From: Faecalibacillus faecis
GTDB lineage: Bacteria; Bacillota_I; Bacilli_A; Erysipelotrichales; Coprobacillaceae
Reading direction: 5' to 3'
DNA: 53,739 nucleotides
Assembly: GCF_003024675.1 (NCBI RefSeq)
Contig: NZ_PYLP01000017.1
Location: 1-53,739, forward strand
Positions 24,497 through 32,469 of the stretch are shown piece after piece. Position 1 is the first letter of the stretch, and each line of letters starts with the position of its first letter. The position numbers and the translations under genes are program-made. The notes beneath the pieces were generated by a model. It ran no database searches, was not told the DNA's origin, and was given only the letters and a program-made list of their open reading frames with translations.

Positions 24497-26407
24497 ATGA
24501 ATAAAATCATTGCAGAACGTTATGAATTATTAGATGTTATTGGTAGAGGTGGAATGGCAGATGTTTATCTTGCAAATGATACGATTTTAAATCGTACAAT
24601 TGCGATTAAGATTTTAAGAACTTCGCTTGCTAAAGATCCTGTTTATATTGCAAGATTCCAAAGAGAAGCGAGTGCAGCTGCGGCTTTGTCTCATAAAAAT
24701 ATTGTTGAAATCTATGATGTTGGAGAAGATAATGATCAATATTACATTGTTATGGAATATGTTCCAGGACGTACTTTAAAAGAATTGATTGCTAAACGTG
24801 GGGCTCTTCATGTCATGGAAGCTATTGATATTATGAAACAAGTTCTATCAGGAACAGCAAGAGCACATCAAATGGGAATTATTCATCGTGATTTAAAGCC
24901 TCAAAATATTTTAGTTACAGATTCAGGAACAGCAAAAATTGCGGATTTTGGGATTGCTTCTATTCAATCTTTAACACAATTTACTCAAACAGATGTGATT
25001 ATGGGTTCTCTTCATTATTTAGCACCTGAACTTGCACGTGGTGAAAAAGCAACAGTTCAAAGTGATATTTATGCGTTAGGAATTGTTTTTTATGAATTAT
25101 TAAGAGGACAAGTTCCTTTTAATGGTGAATCTCCAGTAAATATTGCTTTAAAACATATGCAAGAAGAATTACCTTCATTAAGAGAATTTAATCCTTCTAT
25201 TCCTCAATCAGTAGAAAATATTGTTATCAAAGCAACTGCTAAAAATTTAAATGATCGTTATAAAAATGCCAGTGAGATGTTAGAAGATCTTCAAACATGT
25301 CTTTCTCGTGGCGATGAAGAAAAACTTGTTTTTAATCATGACGGTGAAAGTGATCCAACAATTGTCGTTAATCCTCGTCAAATCTTTGATAATAATGAAG
25401 AGGAACCAAAGGAAGAAGTTGTTGAAGAAAGAAGTACGCGAAAACCTAAAAAAGCATCAGCACCGAAAAAGAAATTAGATCCAAAAATTATTGCTGGAAT
25501 TGTGGCAGGCGTTGTCGTTGTTTTAGGATTGATTTTCTATTTTGTATTCTTATCACCTGGTAAAACTGATGCAAGTGTCATGCCTGATCTTGTTGGTATG
25601 ACTCAAAAAGAGGCAAAAACATTATTAGAAGATTATGGTGTAACGATTAATGAAGATATGGTTTATAAGGAATTATCGGATACTTATAAAAAAGGTCTTA
25701 TTACCAAAACAGATCCTAAAAAAGGTTCTTCTATAAAAAAAGGAGATGTTGTTACAATTACAGTATCTAAAGGTAAATATATTGTCTTAGATAATTATGT
25801 GGGAATGTCTTATGAAGATGCTAAAGATGTTTTAGAAAATCAATATGGATTTACCGTTGATGAAAAATATGAAGTTTCTGATGAAGAAGCAGGAACAGTT
25901 ATTGAGCAAAGTTTAGATGAAGGTTATAAACAAGATCCTACTGATAAAAGTCGTTCAATTACACTTACAGTTTCTAAAGGTTCTTATGTTATTTTAGAAA
26001 ATTATGTAGGAATGAAATATGAAGAAGCGGAAAGTAAGTTAAAAGCATTAGGATTTAATGTCACAAAACGTGAACAAAGTTCTGATGAAGATAGTGGTAC
26101 AGTTATTGATCAAAATCTTGCTAGTGGTTATAAAGTAGACCCATCAGAAAAAAATAGAAATATTACTTTAACTGTTTCAACAGGTTATAGTCAAACAGTA
26201 CCATCGGTTATTGGTTTATCGCCAGATAGTGCTAAGACAAATCTTACAAACTTAGGTTTTGTTGTTTCAATGGTTGGGGAACAATTCCCAGAAGATGGTA
26301 GCGGTGATGAAAGATACATCGGTGCTGTTTATAAACAAAGTATTGATGCAGGAACAACAGTTACAAAAAAACAAACGGAAATTACAATTTACTATTATGA
26401 AGACTGA
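24497..26407 (+). CDS. prkC: PASTA-domain eukaryotic-type Ser/Thr kinase
   Basis: This is a 636-aa membrane receptor kinase. The cytoplasmic kinase domain (about 1-275) has the glycine loop GRGGMADVY near 17, catalytic HRDLKPQN (Asp132), DFG near 150 and an activation loop with several Thr. A juxtamembrane Lys/Glu-rich linker is followed by one membrane helix at about 330-352. Four extracellular PASTA repeats (about 358-636) follow; the middle two are unusual in starting YIVLDNYVGM/YVILENYVGM. PASTA repeats bind peptidoglycan fragments or lipid II. It is preceded by its phosphatase and overlaps rsgA by 11 bases. Confidence 0.95.
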   Translation: MNKIIAERYELLDVIGRGGMADVYLANDTILNRTIAIKILRTSLAKDPVYIARFQREASAAAALSHKNIVEIYDVGEDNDQYYIVMEYVPGRTLKELIAKRGALHVMEAIDIMKQVLSGTARAHQMGIIHRDLKPQNILVTDSGTAKIADFGIASIQSLTQFTQTDVIMGSLHYLAPELARGEKATVQSDIYALGIVFYELLRGQVPFNGESPVNIALKHMQEELPSLREFNPSIPQSVENIVIKATAKNLNDRYKNASEMLEDLQTCLSRGDEEKLVFNHDGESDPTIVVNPRQIFDNNEEEPKEEVVEERSTRKPKKASAPKKKLDPKIIAGIVAGVVVVLGLIFYFVFLSPGKTDASVMPDLVGMTQKEAKTLLEDYGVTINEDMVYKELSDTYKKGLITKTDPKKGSSIKKGDVVTITVSKGKYIVLDNYVGMSYEDAKDVLENQYGFTVDEKYEVSDEEAGTVIEQSLDEGYKQDPTDKSRSITLTVSKGSYVILENYVGMKYEEAESKLKALGFNVTKREQSSDEDSGTVIDQNLASGYKVDPSEKNRNITLTVSTGYSQTVPSVIGLSPDSAKTNLTNLGFVVSMVGEQFPEDGSGDERYIGAVYKQSIDAGTTVTKKQTEITIYYYED

Positions 26408-27281
26408 TGAAAAAGGAAGAATTATAAAAGCACTTGCGGGTTTTTATTACATTGATGATGGAAAAACCATTCATCAATGTAGAGCTCGTGGAAAATTTAG
26501 AAAAGAAGATATAAAACCAGTTGTTGGAGATTTTGTGGAATTTCAAAGTGGAAGTCACGATGACGGTTATCTTTTGAAGATTCTTGAAAGAAAAAACGTT
26601 TTGAAAAGACCACCTGTTGCCAACGTAGATCAAGCATTACTGGTATTTTCAAGAAAAGAACCAGATTTTTCAACAACACTTTTAGATAAGTTTCTATTGT
26701 TGATAGAATATTATGATATTGAACCAATTATTGTGATTTCAAAAATGGATCTTGAAAGTGATGATCATATTCACCAGTATATTGATGAATATAGAAATGC
26801 AGGATATAAAGTTATTGAAACAAGTTCTAAACAAGGAAAAGGAATTGAAGAAATTAAAGATATCTTTAAAGATAAGGTAACTGTGATTACAGGACAAAGT
26901 GGTGTCGGTAAATCAAGTTTATTGAATGCTTTAGATATTTCACTTAATCTAGAAACAAATCAAATTTCCAAAGCTTTAGGAAGAGGAAAACATACGACGC
27001 GACATGTTGAACTTTTAAAGATGTATGATGGTTATGTAGGCGATACACCTGGGTTTTCATCATTAGAATTAGAAATGGAACCAACAGAAGCAGCGAGAGC
27101 TTATCATGATTTTGATGAACTTGCTTATGATTGCAAGTTTAGAGGTTGTCTCCATGATAGTGAACCTCATTGTGCTGTAAAAGAAGCTGTTGAACAAGGA
27201 AAGATTTCTAAAGAACGTTATGAACATTATTTAATAATGCTTAAAGAATTAAAAGAAAAAAAGGAGAAAAAATATGGTTAA
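26397..27281 (+). CDS. rsgA: ribosome small-subunit-dependent GTPase A
   Basis: This 294-aa circularly permuted GTPase checks 30S maturation. N-terminal OB fold (about 1-70); then the permuted G domain with G4-like SKMD near 115, G1 GQSGVGKSSLLNAL near 168 and G3 DTPGFS near 218; then a C-terminal zinc domain with CKFRGCLHDSEPHC near 250. The ATG at 26397 gives the usual N-terminus (KGRIIKALAGFYY) and overlaps the prkC end by 11 bases. A longer open frame running back into prkC is rejected. It is also a phosphorylation target of PrkC in some Firmicutes, which fits its place in the operon. Confidence 0.94.
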   Translation: MKTDEKGRIIKALAGFYYIDDGKTIHQCRARGKFRKEDIKPVVGDFVEFQSGSHDDGYLLKILERKNVLKRPPVANVDQALLVFSRKEPDFSTTLLDKFLLLIEYYDIEPIIVISKMDLESDDHIHQYIDEYRNAGYKVIETSSKQGKGIEEIKDIFKDKVTVITGQSGVGKSSLLNALDISLNLETNQISKALGRGKHTTRHVELLKMYDGYVGDTPGFSSLELEMEPTEAARAYHDFDELAYDCKFRGCLHDSEPHCAVKEAVEQGKISKERYEHYLIMLKELKEKKEKKYG

Positions 27282-27924
27282 AGTTGCACCCTCAGTGTTA
27301 TCCGCAAATTTTGCACATTTAAAAGAAGATATTGAAAAAATAGAAAAAGGACAAGCTGATTGGCTTCATTATGATGTTATGGATGGTCATTTTGTTCCAA
27401 ATATTTCTTTTGGATATAGTATTTTAAAAGATGTCTCAAAAGTTACAAACTTATTTTTAGATGTTCATTTAATGATTAGTGAGCCACAAAAATATTGCGA
27501 TGAATTTATTAAAAGTGGGGCAAATCTTATTGTTTTCCATATAGAAGCTATGGAAAACAAAGAAGAAACACTTCAACTTATTTCTCATATCAAAGAACAA
27601 AATGTTCAAGTAGGAATCAGTATTAAACCAAACACACCCGTTGATGCCATCAATGATTATTTAGCCTTACTAGATGTTGTTTTAGTTATGTCTGTTGAAC
27701 CAGGCTTTGGTGGACAATCCTTTAAAGAAATTGCCTTAGATAAAATCAAAGATTTAGCTTCAAGAAGAAAGGATAATAATTACAATTATCTCATTGAAGT
27801 TGATGGTGGAATCAACGAAACAACAGGAAAACAATGTAAAGAAGCAGGTGTTGATGTTCTTGTTGCAGGAAGCTATGTTTTTAATAGTGAAGATTGTTCA
27901 CAAAGGATTGCTTCTTTAAAATGA
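27274..27924 (+). CDS. rpe: ribulose-phosphate 3-epimerase
   Basis: This 216-aa TIM-barrel enzyme interconverts ribulose-5-phosphate and xylulose-5-phosphate in the pentose phosphate pathway. Diagnostic segments: VAPSVLSANFAHLKEDI at the N-terminus, HYDVMDGHFVPNISFG near 33, DVHLMI near 67, VMSVEPGFGGQSF near 138 and EVDGGIN near 175. The ATG overlaps rsgA by 8 bases and is preceded by AAAAAAGGAG. The stop overlaps the thiN start (ATGA). The order rsgA-rpe-thiN is the common Firmicute one. Confidence 0.95.
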   Translation: MVKVAPSVLSANFAHLKEDIEKIEKGQADWLHYDVMDGHFVPNISFGYSILKDVSKVTNLFLDVHLMISEPQKYCDEFIKSGANLIVFHIEAMENKEETLQLISHIKEQNVQVGISIKPNTPVDAINDYLALLDVVLVMSVEPGFGGQSFKEIALDKIKDLASRRKDNNYNYLIEVDGGINETTGKQCKEAGVDVLVAGSYVFNSEDCSQRIASLK

Positions 27925-28517
27925 AAATAGCGTTATGTGCCACACATTTAGAAAAGATGATACTTCCTCAAGACAGAGAATATATTGGGGTGGATCATGG
28001 TGTGGAAGAATTATTGAAACAAGGAATTACACCAAAGTTTGCCATCGGTGATTTTGATTCCTTACAAAATAGACAGACATTAGAAAATTTAAATATTCAA
28101 ATTTTACCAGAAAGAAAAGATGTGACAGATACTCATGCTGCTATTGATTATCTTTTATCAAAAGGCTATGATGAAATTGAAATCTATGGTGTAACAGGAG
28201 GACGTCTCGATCATTTTTTTGCGGTCATGTGTTTATTAGAAAAATATCAAGATATAAAGTTAAAAGTCATTGACCAACAAAACTGTATTCAATTATTAAA
28301 ACCAGGTATTTATCATATAGAAAATAAGGATTATTATTATTTTTCTTTATTTGCCTTGAATGAAAGTAGTTTATCTATTAAACAAGCAGAATATACTTTA
28401 GATCATTATCTTTTAAAAAGAGAAGATCCTCTTTGTGTTTCTAATGAAGTCAAAGGTGAATATGCTATTATTGAAAATAGTGGAAATATTTTATTAATTC
28501 AATCAAGAGATGCTTAA
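27921..28517 (+). CDS. thiN: thiamine pyrophosphokinase
   Basis: This 198-aa enzyme makes thiamine diphosphate from thiamine and ATP. The N-terminal catalytic half carries GVDHGVEELLKQG near 25, AIGDFDS near 45 and the Asp/Thr motif RKDVTDTHAAIDY near 70, followed by GVTGGRLDH near 95. The C-terminal beta-rich half is the usual thiamine-binding domain. The ATG is within ATGA overlapping rpe. The last gene of the operon is closed by a terminator that contains its stop codon. Confidence 0.92.
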   Translation: MKIALCATHLEKMILPQDREYIGVDHGVEELLKQGITPKFAIGDFDSLQNRQTLENLNIQILPERKDVTDTHAAIDYLLSKGYDEIEIYGVTGGRLDHFFAVMCLLEKYQDIKLKVIDQQNCIQLLKPGIYHIENKDYYYFSLFALNESSLSIKQAEYTLDHYLLKREDPLCVSNEVKGEYAIIENSGNILLIQSRDA

Positions 28518-28528
28518 GCATCTTTTTT
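28509..28528 (+). terminator. terminator of the priA-thiN operon
   Basis: GATGCTTAAGCATC is a perfect 14-bp palindrome (28509-28522) followed by six T. Confidence 0.75.
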
Positions 28529-28570
28529 GTATTATAATAAAGAAAGATACAAATTATGAGTTTAAAACCA

Positions 28571-28626
28571 TTGACATAAGAAAATAATATGCTATAATTA
28601 AATAGTAATCATTCCTAATAAGGAAT
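28571..28626 (+). promoter_or_regulatory. strong promoter and 5'UTR inverted repeat of rubrerythrin gene
   Basis: Consensus -35 TTGACA (28571-28576), 16-bp spacer and consensus -10 TATAAT (28593-28598). Just after the expected start of transcription lies ATTCCT-AATA-AGGAAT (28611-28626), an inverted repeat that could be an operator or a small mRNA hairpin. The ribosome site AAAGGAGAAAAG follows. This is the best sigma-A promoter in the window. Confidence 0.75.
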
Positions 28627-28648
28627 TATAGAAAAGGAGAAAAGAAAT

Positions 28649-29239
28649 ATGGCTAAATTTGTATGTAAAGTATGTGGATATGTTTATGAAGGAGATGCAG
28701 CACCAGCTGAATGTCCAGTATGTCATGTAGGGGCTGACATGTTTGAAGAAGTAAAAGGTGAAATGAAATTAGCAGCAGAACATGAATATGGAATCTATGC
28801 TAAAACTGTAAAAAATAATCCTGATATCAGTGATGAAGATAAAAAATATATCTTTGATCAATTAAAAGCTAACTTTGAAGGTGAATGTTCAGAAGTTGGT
28901 ATGTATTTATGTATGGCAAGAATTGCTCATAGAGAAGGTTATCCTGAAATTGGATTATATTGGGAAAAAGCTGCTTATGAAGAAGCAGAACATGCAGCTA
29001 AATTTGCTGAAATGTTAGGAGAAGATTTAGAACCAAATATGAAAGCAACAACTAAAGATAATTTAGCTTGGCGTGTTGATTGTGAATTTGGAGCTACTGC
29101 TGGTAAAGTTGAACTTGCTACATGTGCTAAAAAGAATAATTTAGATGCAATTCATGATACTGTTCATGAAATGGCTAGAGATGAAGCTAGACATGGTAAA
29201 GCATTAAAAGGTTTATTAGATAGATATTTTGGAAAATAA
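28649..29239 (+). CDS. rubrerythrin with N-terminal rubredoxin domain (reverse rubrerythrin)
   Basis: This is a 196-aa cytoplasmic peroxide-reducing protein. The N-terminal rubredoxin-like Fe(SCys)4 domain has [10 protein letters not shown] and CPVC within the first 30 residues. The di-iron rubrerythrin four-helix bundle follows, with ligand Glu/His residues in [23 protein letters not shown] and [12 protein letters not shown]. In classical rubrerythrin the rubredoxin domain is C-terminal. The reversed order defines the revRbr group, which reduces H2O2 and O2 in clostridia as an oxygen defence. The single gene, with a near-consensus promoter and codons unlike the weakly expressed neighbours, suggests high expression. 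Confidence 0.93.
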   Translation: MAKFVCKVCGYVYEGDAAPAECPVCHVGADMFEEVKGEMKLAAEHEYGIYAKTVKNNPDISDEDKKYIFDQLKANFEGECSEVGMYLCMARIAHREGYPEIGLYWEKAAYEEAEHAAKFAEMLGEDLEPNMKATTKDNLAWRVDCEFGATAGKVELATCAKKNNLDAIHDTVHEMARDEARHGKALKGLLDRYFGK

Positions 29240-29258
29240 TAGAATTATTGAATTATAG

Positions 29259-29285
29259 AAGGGCTCAATTGAATTGAGTTCTTTT
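29259..29285 (+). terminator. terminator after rubrerythrin gene
   Basis: CTCAA (29264-29268) pairs with TTGAG (29274-29278), extended outward by G-T and A-T pairs, with five T following. Confidence 0.65.
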
Positions 29286-29824
29286 TATCTACAGTAGTAA
29301 TTAAATTCTCAAAAATTAAAATATTATAATCAAAAAAATGTGAAAGATATTTATTGAAGTATGATAATATTAAGTTGCTAGATATAAATATTTAGCAACG
29401 CCTTTTTTTATTATTACTATACACTATCTTAATTATAACTTTAAATAAACATGCACCCTTCCCACCTGCAGCGCATTTAAAGTTAGGTATGAAGTACATT
29501 TAATTATGTACTTTTTATTTTGGTAAAAGTGAAAAGTTAAATTCCACTTTAAAAAAAGAAAAAATAAAAGTAGAATTAAGTCTTTCATAAAGTAGAAATC
29601 ATAAGGATATTAGGAGCTTTTCCTGATATTCTTTTTATTTTATAGGTTGAATTAAGTTTTTCAAATGTAAAAAATAGCGAGATTAGTAGAAACTGAAACT
29701 ATTTTTGAGCACATTAAAGCTATGGAATTTCATCATTTTTTTCGAGGTGTAAGACTAAATTCCACTTGGATAATACGTTGGATTGTCAATCTGCTACCTT
29801 GTTTCATACATTCTCTGAATGATT
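29286..29824. other. AT-rich non-coding stretch with two orphan terminator hairpins
   Basis: No gene is supported here. Two terminator-like hairpins are visible. One is GTTGCTA/TAGCAAC (29374-29399) with seven T after GCC. The other is AAGTACAT/ATGTACTT (29492-29513) followed by TTTATTTT. They may close small RNAs or be left over from lost genes. The motif AAATTCCACTT occurs twice in the same orientation (near 29536 and 29757) and may be part of the ends of the IS30-type relic that follows. Confidence 0.4.
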
Positions 29825-30946
29825 TTATTTTTTATCTTTTAATAAGTAGGGTTTTAAAACAATTTGATCTCTTTCGATTTTTTCAATTCCATATTCAATG
29901 AATCTTTTATAAAGTTCAGAATTCAAAAACTCCATCATTTCTAAAGGTGATTTTGCCTTTAGATTTTCTTTTGACTGAGAGTTGATATGTGAAACCATGA
30001 GATTCGCTTTTTCTTGACAGTTCAATCCCAGTTTTTTCAAATCTGTTTCTTTAGGACAAATATAACGGATTTTCTTATGCTTTTTTTCTAAACTTCCTTT
30101 TTGACCGGATGCCATAGGATCACAATAGAAGACACAAGTTCTTCTTGAACCATCTTCTTCTTTTTCAAAACCATCTGCATCTATAAATTCACTGCCACGA
30201 TTCGTTTTTAAGACTTCAACTTCTTTGTAAAATAAATTTTTTCCTAAAATTGTTTCCAAAAGATCAAGTCCTTTTAGCATGGTTTTGATGTTTTTTCTTC
30301 ATGATATATAATAAACATGAAAGAGTAAGACCGAAATTTAAATGTTTGTATAAAGGGATCGGTAGACCCGTTATTATAGACGGTACCATTTCGACAATGC
30401 TGAGATTGTCGTTTTCATTTACATAGTTGATGAAGTCATCATATGTACGTCCTTTAAGATATTTTCTGTCTTCTCTTTTTTTGCATTTGTTTGAAGCTTT
30501 TTTCGTAATTCTTCTTTTTGTTTTGATTCTCAAATCAACACCAAGAAGACCAAATTCTCTAAAGCTACCATTTTCAATGTAGTTATAGAGAGTTTTTTCT
30601 GAAATGTTTAATTCGGGATGATTTGTAATGACCTGATAGGGAGACTGTCCGGCCTTGATGAGAAGGACAACAACATTCGCTAAAGCTTTAAGCTCTTCGT
30701 AGGTCATATTGATACCGATTCTAGCATCAACAAGTTCTTTTCTATATTCTTTGTGGGCCAAATCGGCAGAATATCTAAACTTGTCATAGCGGCAATGGTT
30801 ATATTTGGAACAGCCATTGCAGGCACCAGGAGATCTGTCTCTGCAAAGCAGGACAACCGGAACACACGTGATTGTGAGAACATTCATCCTTATTTGCACA
30901 TACAGGATTATAAGAAGATTTGTAAGTTTGAACTTTGCGAGATTTA
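29825..30946 (-). pseudogene. IS30-family transposase remnant, frameshifted and active-site-dead
   Basis: The minus strand encodes pieces of one IS30-type DDE transposase in at least three frames. The upstream piece (about 30850-30946) reads VQTYKSSYNPVCANKDEC, a Cys-rich segment. The middle piece (30386-30850) holds CNGCSKYNHCRYDKF to NLSIVEM. Then the frame shifts exactly where VEMDTV should follow, so the first catalytic Asp is lost; the other frame continues TVYNNGSTDPFIQTFKF. The last piece (29825-30280) has TNRGSEF where TDRGSEF is expected, losing the second Asp, then DPMASGQKGSLE and a normal C-terminus. The N-terminal helix-turn-helix domain is missing altogether. This is an old, dead copy. 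Confidence 0.85.
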
Positions 30947-30984
30947 TATTATCATACTATAGTTTGGAAAAATATAAAATTATA

Positions 30985-31028
30985 TTTCATCAACGTTTCA
31001 TCAACGTTTCATAAATGATGTGTATAAT
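30985..31028 (+). promoter_or_regulatory. three tandem 11-bp repeats at promoter of lipoprotein gene
   Basis: TTTCATCAACG occurs twice head-to-tail (30985-30995, 30996-31006), followed by a degenerate third copy TTTCATAAATG (31007-31017) and a perfect -10 TATAAT (31023-31028). The repeats cover the -35 position (31000-31005), where no normal -35 box exists. Tandem repeats with one-helical-turn (11 bp) spacing are the standard binding site of OmpR-family response regulators, and one is encoded at 36414. Confidence 0.55.
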
Positions 31029-31092
31029 ATTATTGAAAGTAGTTATGAACGGCTATTGTTTAAAAAATAAAGGAATAAAGGAGGAAAGAATT

Positions 31093-31785
31093 ATGGAAAA
31101 AAAAGTATCAAGAGGTGCATTCCTATTACTTACGTTATGTTTGAGCTTAAGTACAGTTGGGTGTAAAAAAAGTAATGAAAGCAATAAAATTAAAGAAGGA
31201 CAATCAATAAGTTCTAAAGAGAAGGGTATGTCAACTAAAGAAAAGGATAAAAATGAAACATTTAAGCCATCAGATTATACTTTAAAAACAAAAAAAGAAT
31301 ATGTTTATGAATATTTAGGTCTTAAATTTAAACTTTCAAATAAATTTAAAAAGTATATGAATGATAAAAAGATAGCGATGTTAGATGATCAAAGTCCTAT
31401 AGATAAGGAATTAAAATATGCTTTTTTAACTTTTAATAAAATGACTAAAGAGCAAAAAAAAGCAGTTGTTAATAAAAAGGAAGGTGGTTATGAAAAATGG
31501 GAAAATGGGCTTAAAAGAATTGGAACTATTGGTATATTTGAAAAAAATACATCAGAAGAAAAAATATCTAAATTGACAAAATGTGATACTCATACTAAAA
31601 TAGGAGTTTCAAGTGATGGAAAATACGATTGCTATTTTAGCACAAACAGTGGATCTGAAATTAACCTTCTAAATGAATTTAAAAAAACTGAGATTCAAAT
31701 TATAGAAAAAAAAGAACGTCCTAAAAATGGTTTTGTTCTATCAGAAAAAACTGATTTAGAAAATACAGAAGCATTTAAAAAATAA
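31093..31785 (+). CDS. secreted lipoprotein of unknown function
   Basis: This 230-aa lipoprotein has a signal peptide with the lipobox LSTVGC, so Cys24 would be lipidated and the protein held on the outer face of the membrane. After it comes a Lys/Ser/Glu-rich linker (about 25-70), then a globular charged domain beginning EYVYEYLGLKFKLS, with predicted alternating strands and helices. I recognise no family. The start is the ATG after GGAGGAAAG; upstream in-frame ATGs lack ribosome sites. It precedes the Vex-like transporter, separated by decayed genes, and has a promoter with tandem 11-bp repeats. It may be the sensor or substrate-binding partner of that system (inference). Confidence 0.65.
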   Translation: MEKKVSRGAFLLLTLCLSLSTVGCKKSNESNKIKEGQSISSKEKGMSTKEKDKNETFKPSDYTLKTKKEYVYEYLGLKFKLSNKFKKYMNDKKIAMLDDQSPIDKELKYAFLTFNKMTKEQKKAVVNKKEGGYEKWENGLKRIGTIGIFEKNTSEEKISKLTKCDTHTKIGVSSDGKYDCYFSTNSGSEINLLNEFKKTEIQIIEKKERPKNGFVLSEKTDLENTEAFKK

Positions 31786-31930
31786 TCAGTTAGGAATTTA
31801 CGTAAACTATTACCAAAAGACATAAATGGTTAGGATTTTACAAGTAAATATTTTGAGAAGTATGGTAAACGTATTTACAATTTAGCGTAAAGTTTGTGTA
31901 AAAGAGATTCCAAATTTAGTTGAGGTTTAG

Positions 31931-32110
31931 AACAAAATAAAAATTAAGTGTTTTAATATTGTTAGTGTTGTTACAGATAATGGTGAAAACAAGGGAGTAA
32001 TTGTCTTTATTAATATGACTATGACTTACTATGGATATAGTCATGGAGCGACTAGAGTTGAATTGGAGAAGGTAATAAGAATTTGCTTGGAGTGTGTTGG
32101 AATTGGATAG
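31931..32110 (+). pseudogene. remnant of FMN-binding domain protein
   Basis: An open stretch without a start codon reads DNGENKGVIVFINM, then YGYSHGATRVELEKVIRICLE. The second part resembles the VSGAT(x)TS...AI...LE helix of FMN-binding domains, where FMN is attached to the Thr. It is followed at once by an Fe-S protein relic, as in NosR/RnfG-like gene pairs. Too short and startless to be functional. Confidence 0.45.
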
Positions 32111-32450
32111 AATTAAAAAAATTGAGACATTTAAGTTTGATAAGAATTTGAGAAAATTGAAATATATAATATTGATTGTATTTGTAATAATACTTCCTCT
32201 ATTTTTAGTTGATATTTTTGTAAGCTTATTAGTCCAATAGGTATGCTTGGACTTTGGGAGCTATTTATTCAGTTATTAGCCCAATTTCAGTATTCAGATA
32301 TAGACTAGACGAAGAAAAGTGCAGAATGTGAAAAAGTTTGCCAAATGAATATAGATCCAGTTGAAAATTGCAATCATCTAGAATGTATCAGATGTGGACG
32401 ATACAAAAATGTTTGTCCTGTGGATACATTTAGTTGTGGAATAAAAAAAG
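32103..32450 (+). pseudogene. remnant of membrane-bound 4Fe-4S ferredoxin (NapH/NosR-like)
   Basis: Pieces in different frames reconstruct one protein. A membrane segment reads KLKYIILIVFVIILPLFLV (about 32150-32220), then SPIGMLGLWELFIQLLAQF, then DEEKCRM and, after a small deletion at 32328-32335, EKVCQMNIDPVENC and CIRCGRYKNVCPVD. The Cys spacing is that of a 2x[4Fe-4S] ferredoxin, although one cysteine is replaced (CGRYKNVC). Stops and frameshifts show the gene is dead. The region 31786-32469 otherwise has no gene. Confidence 0.6.
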
Positions 32451-32469
32451 AGAGGAGCGTATTAGAAAA

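Noticed and set aside
28593-28607. Possible PerR box at the rubrerythrin promoter
   Set aside because: Only the first half matches TTATAATTATTATAA; the second half does not.
29664-29681. AAATGTAAAAAATAGCGA, an 18-bp match to a segment near 11404-11421
   Set aside because: In such AT-rich DNA one match of this length within 54 kb is not surprising, and neither copy is tied to any other structure.
30753-31014. Two plus-strand open frames of 69 codons over the IS30 relic
   Set aside because: Both are on the strand opposite the Cys-rich part of the transposase and have no ribosome site.
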